Below, piece after piece: positions 5,888-11,667 of a stretch of 15,352 bases of DNA. The notes under the pieces are model-generated. The model was not told the DNA's origin. It worked only from the letters and a program-made list of their open reading frames with translations, and made no database searches. The position numbers and the translations under genes were made by a program. The DNA comes from an uncultured Collinsella sp. (GTDB lineage: Bacteria > Actinomycetota > Coriobacteriia > Coriobacteriales > Coriobacteriaceae). Each line of letters opens with the position of its first letter. The stretch's first letter is position 1. Location of the stretch: assembly GCA_900544235.1 (NCBI GenBank), contig UQUL01000046.1, positions 1 to 15,352 on the forward strand, in the 5' to 3' direction.

Positions 5888-7306
5888 ATGGCCTACGACG
5901 CCAAGAAAATCTATTACCGCTTCGATGACCACTTGAGCCGCCTGGTTCTGGATTACGAAGCAAGCCGCCAGATTTCGCCCGAAAGCGAAAATCTCTACTA
6001 TGGCCTGCCGACTGACCCTTATGACGAGGGCCTATTTGTTGAGCACAATGTCAAGCGCGGCCTGCGCAATGCCGACGGCTCGGGCGTGGTCGCGGGCCTC
6101 ACTCGCATCTCGGATGTGCACGGCTACAACAAGGTCGACGGAAAGGTCGTGCCCGATCAGGGCAAGCTCACGCTTCGCGGCTACAGCATCGAGGATCTGG
6201 TCAACAATGCCCAGGCCGAGAATCGCTACGGCTACGAGGAAGTCGCCTATCTGCTTATCACGGGTTCGCTGCCCAACAAGGAAGAGCTCGACGGCTTTTG
6301 CGAGCGCCTGGGCGCCTTTAGACATCTGAGCGACGAATACGTCAAAGAATTCCCTATGACCACGGTGTCGTCGAGCATCATGAACGTGCTCCAGCGCGCC
6401 GTGCTGCTGCTCTACGCCTTCGATGCCGAACCAGACGTGATCACGCCCGAGCACGAAATCGACGTCGCCATTTCCATGCTCGCACGTCTCCCGCGCATCG
6501 CCGCCTTCGCCCACATGGCCTCGATCGCCAAGCTTCGCGGCTCCGAGGTTCACGTGCCGCACCCCACGCCCGGCCTCTCCACCGCCGAGACCATTCTGCA
6601 GGTCCTGCGCGGCGGCATGGCGTTCACCCGCGATGAGGCGATGCTGCTCGACGTGATGCTCATGCTGCATGCCGAGCACGGCGGCGGCAACAACTCCACG
6701 TTTGCCTGCCGCGTGCTGTCCTCCTCGGCCACCGACCCGTATTCCGCCTACGCCGCGGCCATCGGCTCGCTCAAGGGTCCGCGCCACGGCGGCGCCAACG
6801 CCAAGGTCGTGTCCATGCACGAGGACATCCGTGCGCATGTCTCCAATTGGGAGGACGAGGACGAGGTCGCAGCCTACCTGGGCAAGATCCTCGACAAGCA
6901 GGCCTTCGACGGCACGGGTCTCATCTACGGTATGGGCCACGCCGTCTACACGCTGAGCGACCCGCGCGCCGAGGTGTGCCGCCGATACGCGCGCACGCTT
7001 GCCGCCAAGAAGGACCTGGGCGAGGAGTTCGCGCTCATCGAGCGCATCGAGCGCCTGGCCCCGCAAGTGATGCGCGATCACGGCATGACCAAGCCTATCT
7101 GCGCCAACATCGACCTGTACACAGGCTTTATCTACAAGATGCTCGGCGTGCCCGAGACGCTTTTTACGCCGCTATTCGCCGTCGCCCGCATGGCCGGCTG
7201 GTCGGCGCACCGCATGGAAGAGCTCTTCTGCGCGCATCGCATCATCCGCCCGGCGTACCGTCCGGTGATCGAGCCGCTGGAGTACAAGCCGCTCGCCGAC
7301 CGCTAG
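5888..7306 (+). CDS. Citrate synthase
   Basis: This enzyme condenses acetyl-CoA with oxaloacetate to citrate in the cytoplasm; family members may also use propionyl-CoA (2-methylcitrate synthase). At 472 residues it has a longer N-terminus than the roughly 430-residue E. coli GltA. Conserved elements are HAEHGGGNNST with His264, GPRHGGAN with His300, GMGHAVYTLSDPRA with His351 and NIDLYTG with Asp409, which match catalytic and oxaloacetate-binding residues of the family; R360 lies in DPRA. The ATG at 5888 follows a strong GGAGAGGAG site. A clear intrinsic terminator follows the stop. In an anaerobic gut-type organism its likely role is glutamate-precursor synthesis rather than a full citric acid cycle (inference). 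The division between citrate and methylcitrate activity cannot be made from sequence alone. Confidence 0.96.
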   Translation: MAYDAKKIYYRFDDHLSRLVLDYEASRQISPESENLYYGLPTDPYDEGLFVEHNVKRGLRNADGSGVVAGLTRISDVHGYNKVDGKVVPDQGKLTLRGYSIEDLVNNAQAENRYGYEEVAYLLITGSLPNKEELDGFCERLGAFRHLSDEYVKEFPMTTVSSSIMNVLQRAVLLLYAFDAEPDVITPEHEIDVAISMLARLPRIAAFAHMASIAKLRGSEVHVPHPTPGLSTAETILQVLRGGMAFTRDEAMLLDVMLMLHAEHGGGNNSTFACRVLSSSATDPYSAYAAAIGSLKGPRHGGANAKVVSMHEDIRAHVSNWEDEDEVAAYLGKILDKQAFDGTGLIYGMGHAVYTLSDPRAEVCRRYARTLAAKKDLGEEFALIERIERLAPQVMRDHGMTKPICANIDLYTGFIYKMLGVPETLFTPLFAVARMAGWSAHRMEELFCAHRIIRPAYRPVIEPLEYKPLADR

Positions 7307-7330
7307 GACGCGGACCGTTATAGAACTCGA

Positions 7331-7368
7331 GCGTGGCCAGGGCATCACCGCCCTCGGCCACGCTTTTT
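7331..7368 (+). terminator. Intrinsic terminator after citrate synthase
   Basis: GCGTGGCC-AGGGC (7331-7343) pairs with GCCCT-C-GGCCACGC (7350-7363) to give 13 pairs with one bulged C and a 6-nt loop, directly followed by TTTTT (7364-7368). It starts 24 bp after the citrate synthase stop. Confidence 0.9.
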
Positions 7369-7393
7369 ATGCCAGCAGAAAGGGCTGCATCGA

Positions 7394-8236
7394 ATGATTG
7401 TGTTTTCCGATATGGATGGAACGCTGTTGACGAGCGACAAGCAGATGAGCGACGCCACCTGGGCGATGCTCGACGAGCTCGCACGTCGCGGCATTGAGTT
7501 TGTACCGTGCACGGGGCGTCCGCTGTCGGGCATCTTTGAGCCTATCCTCGCCCATCCTGCCGTGCACTACGCGGTCTGTGCCAATGGTGCCAGCGTCTGG
7601 CAGCTCGACGAAGATGCGCCTACCGATGCCTCACGCGCCAAACGTATCTTGAGCCGACCGCTCGACCGTGGCATCGCCCATCGCATCCATCGCATCGCCG
7701 CCGGCCACGATGTGACCTTCGATATCTTCGCCGACGGCCAGTGCTTCCTCCCCCGCTCGCTCTATGAGCGCCTAGACGAGTTCTGCGGCGGCGACCCCCA
7801 CATCGCGGCTTCGCTCAAGCGCACACGAACACCGATCGACATGGATATCGACAGTAAGATCGACGAGGTCGAGACACTCGAACGCATCGCCATGTACTGG
7901 CACGACCCGGCCGATCGCGACGCCATCGCGGCGGAGCTCGACACGCTCGGAGGCATTGAGGTCACGCGTTCGTACGCCATGAATATCGAGGTCATGGGCG
8001 AGGGCGCCACCAAGGGAACGGCCCTCACGTGGCTATGCGAGCACCTGGGCGAGCGTCTCGCCGACGCCTGGGCGTTCGGCGACAACATCAACGACATCCC
8101 CATGCTGCAGGCAGCGGGCCATGGCATGGCCATGATCAACGCCGAGCCCGAAGATTGCGAGGCCGCCGACGCCATCACCGAGTTCGACAACGACCACGAC
8201 GGCGTCGCCCGCACCATCATGGCCGCCATCGCCTAG
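7394..8236 (+). CDS. Cof-type HAD-IIB family hydrolase
   Basis: This 280-residue cytoplasmic phosphatase-type enzyme belongs to the Cof/HAD-IIB branch, which has a type IIB cap between motifs II and III. Motif I is FSDMDGTLL with nucleophile D6 and acid/base D8, motif II CTGR with T40, motif III K207 in TKGTAL and motif IV GDNIND with D230 and D234, so the full catalytic set is present. Family members dephosphorylate sugar phosphates, nucleotides or cofactors; substrate cannot be predicted. AAAGGG lies about ten bases before the ATG. The TAG stop (8234-8236) lies inside the first unit of a REP-like repeat. The gene converges on a second Cof-type gene across 107 bp. Confidence 0.93.
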   Translation: MIVFSDMDGTLLTSDKQMSDATWAMLDELARRGIEFVPCTGRPLSGIFEPILAHPAVHYAVCANGASVWQLDEDAPTDASRAKRILSRPLDRGIAHRIHRIAAGHDVTFDIFADGQCFLPRSLYERLDEFCGGDPHIAASLKRTRTPIDMDIDSKIDEVETLERIAMYWHDPADRDAIAAELDTLGGIEVTRSYAMNIEVMGEGATKGTALTWLCEHLGERLADAWAFGDNINDIPMLQAAGHGMAMINAEPEDCEAADAITEFDNDHDGVARTIMAAIA

Positions 8237-8280
8237 TCATTGGGGACGTTCTTGAATGACTAGTCGTTGGGGACACTCTT
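8233..8280 (+). repeat. REP-like 27-bp tandem dimer (A), GACTAGTC head type
   Basis: CTAGTCATTGGGGAC (8233-8247) and CTAGTCGTTGGGGAC (8260-8274) are two units exactly 27 bp apart, each followed by a CTCTT/GTTCTT tail. A copy in the opposite orientation is at 9301-9340. The first unit contains the TAG stop of the upstream HAD gene. Confidence 0.85.
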
Positions 8281-8293
8281 CGCGGGACGCCGC

Positions 8294-8342
8294 AAGGACT
8301 GTCCCCGGCTGCCGGCAGAAAAGGAACGTCCCTAACTGCCGG
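8294..8342 (-). repeat. REP-like 27-bp tandem dimer (C), CTGCCGGCAG head type
   Basis: AAGGACTGTCCCC (from 8294) and AAGGAACGTCCC (from 8321) are 27 bp apart and each runs into a CTGCCGG head (CTGCCGGCAG at 8309-8318; partial at 8336-8342). Read on the minus strand, each unit is head, then GGGGAC or AGGGAC, then a TCCTT tail, the same plan as dimer A with another palindromic head. It faces dimer A head-out in the space between two convergent genes. Confidence 0.8.
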
Positions 8343-8343
8343 A

Positions 8344-9138
8344 TTAGGCGAGGCTCTCCAGAACACGGCGAAGTTCCTGCTGGACGGCGTGGTCGCGGTT
8401 GCGCCCCACCACGCGATCGGCAACGGCCTTGAGTGCAGGACGCGCGTTTTCCATCGCGCAGCCCGTGCCGACAAAGCGAATGATCTCGTAATCGTTCATC
8501 GAGTCGCCAAACGCCATAACCTCGTCGCGCCCAATGCCATAATGCTCCGCGAGCTGTGCAATACCCGAGGCCTTCGACACACCGGGCTGCATGGCATCAA
8601 TCCACGCGTTGCCCGAAGGCGCAAAAGTAAAGAGCTGACCGAGTTCGCGCTGCAGCACGTACGCACTGTCCATAACGGCACCGTCGTCGCAAAAGATACT
8701 CGCTTTGATGATATTTACGCTGGGATCGGGCAGCTCCCAAATGCGCTCGGCATTGGGAAGGTCCTTATCGACCTCGCGCACGAACTTGCACTCGTCATCG
8801 AGCAAAAAGGACTTGGTTCGGTCGAAGAGCGCAAGATGCAGATTGGGAAACGTCGCGACGGCCTGGGCGAGCCTTCGAATCGCCAGGTGCGAATACACCT
8901 CGCGGTCTACCATCTTACCGTCGGCGTAGACCTGGGCGCCGTTAGCGGCGACAAAGTCCATCTTGTCGCGAACAGGTGCAAAGAACTCGCACAGGCGGTC
9001 GTAACGACGGCCTGACGATGCGGCGAAATGCACGCCATGCTCGTGTAGCGCCAGAATCAGTTCGTAGGTCTCGGGAGGCACCTGGCCGTTTTCGTCAAGC
9101 AACGTGCCGTCCATATTGGATGCAATCAGTTTAAACAT
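8344..9138 (-). CDS. Cof-type HAD-IIB family protein with Asn in place of the nucleophile
   Basis: This 264-residue HAD-IIB protein has motif I reading IASNMDGTLL, so the first Asp, normally the phosphoryl-accepting nucleophile, is Asn (N8, codon AAT), while D10 is kept. Motif II SSGR (41-44), K189 in VSKASGI and GDSMND with D212 and D216 are intact. The fold and Mg-binding motifs say Cof family; the changed nucleophile predicts weak or no phosphatase activity, or a binding role. The ATG at 9138 is set by AAGGGAG seven bases upstream, buried in a leader hairpin. The stop (8344-8346) lies two bases beyond REP-like dimer C. It converges on the first HAD gene, which has the normal Asp. A sequencing error of one base could also explain the Asn. 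Confidence 0.92.
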   Translation of the reverse strand: MFKLIASNMDGTLLDENGQVPPETYELILALHEHGVHFAASSGRRYDRLCEFFAPVRDKMDFVAANGAQVYADGKMVDREVYSHLAIRRLAQAVATFPNLHLALFDRTKSFLLDDECKFVREVDKDLPNAERIWELPDPSVNIIKASIFCDDGAVMDSAYVLQRELGQLFTFAPSGNAWIDAMQPGVSKASGIAQLAEHYGIGRDEVMAFGDSMNDYEIIRFVGTGCAMENARPALKAVADRVVGRNRDHAVQQELRRVLESLA

Positions 9139-9143
9139 AGAAA

Positions 9144-9205
9144 AGCTCCCTTCGGGTTTGATGGAATCGGACGTATATCCAATTCCAACGTACCCAAAGG
9201 GAGCT
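9144..9205 (-). promoter_or_regulatory. Nested hairpin leader that sequesters the HAD ribosome binding site
   Basis: On the minus-strand RNA, AGCTCCCTT-T-GGGT pairs with ACCC-G-AAGGGAGCT (plus-strand arms 9144-9157 and 9192-9205; 14 pairs with one G-U). Inside it, GGAATTGGA pairs with TCCGATTCC (9163-9171 and 9178-9186; 9 pairs with one G-U) around a 6-nt loop. The 3' arm contains the AAGGGAG ribosome site, and CTTTTCT then ATG follow at once. Both odd positions are G-U on this strand but A-C mismatches on the other, which points to a minus-strand RNA. Confidence 0.75.
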
Positions 9206-9208
9206 CAA

Positions 9209-9237
9209 ATAAGACTCTGCGGGCGTAAACGTTACAA
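9209..9237 (-). promoter_or_regulatory. Predicted promoter of the HAD-IIB gene
   Basis: Read on the minus strand, TTGTAA (9237-9232) and TCTTAT (9214-9209) are 17 bp apart. The predicted transcription start near 9202 would place the hairpin arm of 9192-9205 at the very 5' end of the transcript. Confidence 0.5.
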
Positions 9238-9300
9238 GGACCTAGCAAATAGCTCACACATGCCAGAGGTCTCACGGTCGCGGCGTCAGGCGACACGCCA

Positions 9301-9340
9301 CCCCGACGACTAGTCGTTTAAGAACGTCCCCGATGACTAG
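9301..9340 (-). repeat. REP-like 27-bp tandem dimer (B), GACTAGTC head type
   Basis: Read on the minus strand this is CTAGTCATCGGGGACGTTCTT, a short spacer, then GACTAGTCGTCGGGG; GACTAG occurs at 9335-9340 and 9308-9313, 27 bp apart. It is nearly the same as dimer A at 8233. Its first unit contains the stop codon of the adenine deaminase gene. Confidence 0.85.
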
Positions 9341-11157
9341 TCGGCGTAGGTGAAGGTCGTGACGTCGAACATGCCCTCGGGGCGGATGCGGAGCGTCGGG
9401 ATCACCGGCAGGGGCAGGAAAATGATGCCCATGATGGGGTCGAGCGGCGGCTCGATGCCCATGGCACGCGCCTTGACCATAAAGTCGTCGTGCTGCGCGG
9501 CGACATCCTCGGCCGTGCCCTCGCTCATCAGGCCACCGAGCGCCAGCGGAATGCGCGCCACGACCTCGCCGTTGCGCACCAGCACGTGACCGCCCTGGCC
9601 CACGGCATCAACGGCGGCCATCATATCGGCGGCGTTGTCGCCCACGACGCACACGTTGTGCGAGTCGTGTCCGATCGTCGAGGCGATGGCACCACCCGTG
9701 ATGGTAAAGCCGCGCACCCAGCCGCGGCCGATATGCTTGCCAACGAGTCCCAGGCCAGCGGGGCCGTCACCGTCGGCGCCCTCGGCCTGCAGCGACACGC
9801 CGCGGCCGTGGCGCTCGATCAGCATAATACGGCGCAGGCCCTCGGCGCTCTCGGGACGAACCATGCCCGTGATGGCCTTGCCCGGCACCACGTCAATCAC
9901 GGCCTCGCCCGGCTTAAAGGCATAGTCGAATACGTCGAGCGAAAGCTTCGGCAGCTTAACGGAGGCGCGCAGCTCATCGGCAAGGGCCGCAACCTCGGCC
10001 ATCTCGGGTGCGATCTCGCCCACAAAGGTGCCGTCCTGCGCCACCAGGGCACCGGCGGCATATACACGATGCGGAGCCGTGGCAAACGTCAGGTCATTGA
10101 GCACCAGCAGGTCGGCACGCTTGCCCGGGGCAATCGCACCGCGGAGCTCGTGCGGGTCGCGGCAGCCGTGATCCAGGCCAAACGCCTCGGCCGTGGAGAG
10201 GGACGCCATAGAGATAGCGACCACGGGGTCGATACCGGCCTCAATCGCCACGCGGCAGGCATTGTCGATCATGCCGGTTGCAAGCGCATCGGAAGGAGCG
10301 CGGTCGTCAGTCGCAAAGCAGCAGCGGCGGGCGCGCGCGGGATTCTCCAGCAGCATCGGCGACAGGTTGGCCAGATCATGGCTGCACGTACCCTCGCGCA
10401 GCATCACGTACATGCCGCGAGACAGCTTGTCGAGCGCCTCCTCGGGAATCGTCGACTCGTGGTCGGCAATAATACCCGCCGCGGCATAGGCATTGAGGTC
10501 CTTGCCGGCAACGAGCGGCGCATGGCCGTCGACCTGCTTGGACGGCGTCTGGTTGGCAGCATCGATGCGAGCGCAGGTCTCGGGATCGGCCATAAAGACG
10601 CCCGGCAGGTTCATCATCTCGCCCAGGCCAAAAACGTCGCCCGGATGCTCGGCAAAAAACGCCTGCATGTCAGCAGCGGTAATCACAGCGCCCGCTTGCT
10701 CATCGGGCAGCGCGGGCACGCATGAGGGCATCATGTACTTGATGGAAATGGGCGCGCGGCGACCGTCCTCGATCATAAAGCGCAGGCCGTCGAGCCCCGC
10801 CACGTTGGCGATCTCGTGGCTGTCGGCAATGGCGGTGGTGGTACCGCGCGTCGCCGCCATGCGCGCATACTCGGCGGGACGGATGTTCGAGGACTCAATG
10901 TGCAGATGTCCGTCGATAAAGCCGGGGGCGAGATAGCGGCCCTGGCAGTCAATGACCTCGGCAGCCTCGTAGGTGCCGGCGGCATCGTCGCGACCATCGT
11001 AGAGCACGCCGACGATCACACCGTCCTTGACGGCAACGCTGCCGGGCGCCACACGCTGGCCATACACGTCGACAATCTGCGCATTGATAAACAGCGTGTC
11101 GACGGGCACGCGGCCCTCGGCGGCCTCGATCACAGACCTCATGACCTCAACGGACAT
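9337..11157 (-). CDS. ade: Adenine deaminase (AdeC type)
   Basis: This enzyme hydrolyses adenine to hypoxanthine and ammonia in purine salvage (cytoplasm, metal-dependent amidohydrolase fold). It has 606 residues from the ATG at 11157, behind AAAGGAG; longer upstream reading is not supported. Motifs are PGFIDGHLHIESS with the HxH metal site near residue 80, DGHAPLVAGKDLNAY, ADHEST, ATDDRAPSDAL, the PGKRADLLVLNDL barrel end, and the AdeC-specific C-terminal domain with TIGHDSHN and the FLPLPVIPTLRI ending. Length and motif order match the B. subtilis/E. coli AdeC family (about 580-600). The stop codon lies inside REP-like dimer B. A short leader containing a terminator-like hairpin precedes it, suggesting control by attenuation. 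Confidence 0.95.
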   Translation of the reverse strand: MSVEVMRSVIEAAEGRVPVDTLFINAQIVDVYGQRVAPGSVAVKDGVIVGVLYDGRDDAAGTYEAAEVIDCQGRYLAPGFIDGHLHIESSNIRPAEYARMAATRGTTTAIADSHEIANVAGLDGLRFMIEDGRRAPISIKYMMPSCVPALPDEQAGAVITAADMQAFFAEHPGDVFGLGEMMNLPGVFMADPETCARIDAANQTPSKQVDGHAPLVAGKDLNAYAAAGIIADHESTIPEEALDKLSRGMYVMLREGTCSHDLANLSPMLLENPARARRCCFATDDRAPSDALATGMIDNACRVAIEAGIDPVVAISMASLSTAEAFGLDHGCRDPHELRGAIAPGKRADLLVLNDLTFATAPHRVYAAGALVAQDGTFVGEIAPEMAEVAALADELRASVKLPKLSLDVFDYAFKPGEAVIDVVPGKAITGMVRPESAEGLRRIMLIERHGRGVSLQAEGADGDGPAGLGLVGKHIGRGWVRGFTITGGAIASTIGHDSHNVCVVGDNAADMMAAVDAVGQGGHVLVRNGEVVARIPLALGGLMSEGTAEDVAAQHDDFMVKARAMGIEPPLDPIMGIIFLPLPVIPTLRIRPEGMFDVTTFTYAD

Positions 11158-11177
11158 ACATACTCCTTTAACCGTAG

Positions 11178-11213
11178 AAAAAAGCTGCGGAGCGGACAGA
11201 CCTTCACCGCAGC
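11178..11213 (-). terminator. Terminator-like hairpin in the adenine deaminase leader
   Basis: Read on the minus strand, GCTGCGG (11213-11207) pairs with CCGCAGC (11190-11184) around a 16-nt loop and is followed by six T residues (11183-11178). It ends 20 bp before the adenine deaminase ATG. With the promoter predicted just upstream it would act as an attenuator; otherwise it would shield the gene from transcription entering from the insertion sequences. Confidence 0.7.
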
Positions 11214-11225
11214 AGACCAATAGCC

Positions 11226-11253
11226 ATTGTATGCCCAAACGATGGGTCAACAA
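11226..11253 (-). promoter_or_regulatory. Predicted promoter of adenine deaminase
   Basis: Read on the minus strand, TTGTTG (11253-11248) and TACAAT (11231-11226) are 16 bp apart. The start would fall near 11219, giving a leader of about 60 nt that is mostly the hairpin at 11178-11213. Confidence 0.5.
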
Positions 11254-11283
11254 TACGCCTCTCCGCTTAACGGCACACGCCAC

Positions 11284-11316
11284 TTGGTGCAATGAGGAGA
11301 GATTGCTTTGCACCAA
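11284..11316. repeat. Perfect 9-bp inverted repeat
   Basis: TTGGTGCAA (11284-11292) and TTGCACCAA (11308-11316) flank a 15-bp loop. It directly adjoins the single REP-like unit at 11321-11345 and has no T-run. Confidence 0.6.
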
Positions 11317-11320
11317 TGAC

Positions 11321-11345
11321 AAGGAGTGTCCCAAAGTGCCGGCAG
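11321..11345 (-). repeat. Single REP-like unit (D), CTGCCGGCA head type
   Basis: AAGGAGTGTCCC followed by TGCCGGCAG matches one unit of dimer C at 8294-8318 at most positions. The second unit expected 27 bp away is not recognisable, so this copy is single or decayed. Confidence 0.65.
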
Positions 11346-11376
11346 AGACGATATGAGCAGGACATAAAAACATTGA

Positions 11377-11470
11377 GAGCCCCTGCCGCATGAAAGACCG
11401 CGGATTAGGCCGACAATGGTGAGTGTCTAATCCAACCGTGGCGGCCACGCCGCATTCATGGAAGGGGCTC
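11377..11470. other. Nested inverted repeats, possible three-way-junction RNA
   Basis: The outer arms GAGCCCCT (11377-11384) and AGGGGCTC (11463-11470), then CATGAA (11389-11394) and TTCATG (11455-11460), give a 14-bp interrupted closing helix. Inside it lie GGATTAG (11402-11408) with CTAATCC (11427-11433), and CGTGG (11437-11441) with CCACG (11445-11449). This is a 94-nt three-helix layout with no gene on it. It matches no RNA family I can recognise, and the strand is undecided. Confidence 0.5.
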
Positions 11471-11573
11471 CCATGCTCGATACTACCACCTTGTTGATGT
11501 TCACTAAGAAGTGGTCCGAGTGATCACTGGGAAATAAGCACCGTGAGCACGAAAAATTGAGCAGTTTAAGCAA

Positions 11574-11609
11574 GAGGGCCGCGCCCCGGGGACCGGGGGC
11601 GCGGCCCTC
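11574..11609. terminator. Perfect 14-bp hairpin inside the left end of IS21 element 1
   Basis: GAGGGCCGCGCCCC (11574-11587) and GGGGCGCGGCCCTC (11596-11609) pair without a mismatch around an 8-nt loop, 58 bp before the istA start. No T-run follows. Hairpins at this position in insertion sequences are known to block read-through or translation from outside promoters; that role here is inference. Confidence 0.55.
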
Positions 11610-11667
11610 GCCGTATGGTTTCCCCGGGCGGTTACTTTGGCGAGCCCGCCCGGGAAGGATGGAGGAG

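Noticed and set aside
5400..5963. Minus-strand frame of 187 codons antisense to the ACT gene
   Set aside because: Overlaps the certain ACT gene and the citrate synthase start, has no ribosome site and no recognisable domain.
6032..7081. 349-codon open frame antisense to citrate synthase
   Set aside because: It is a shadow frame caused by high GC codon bias; its product is His/Gly/Val/Asp-rich low-complexity sequence, has no domain and no ribosome site, and the plus-strand gene is certain.
11158..11260. Purine riboswitch upstream of adenine deaminase
   Set aside because: The leader is too short and lacks the conserved purine-aptamer junction sequences; only a terminator-type hairpin is seen.
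11400..11470. T-box leader
   Set aside because: GTGGCGGCCACG superficially recalls a T-box, but the conserved UGGNACC core, a specifier loop and a downstream synthetase or amino-acid gene are all absent.
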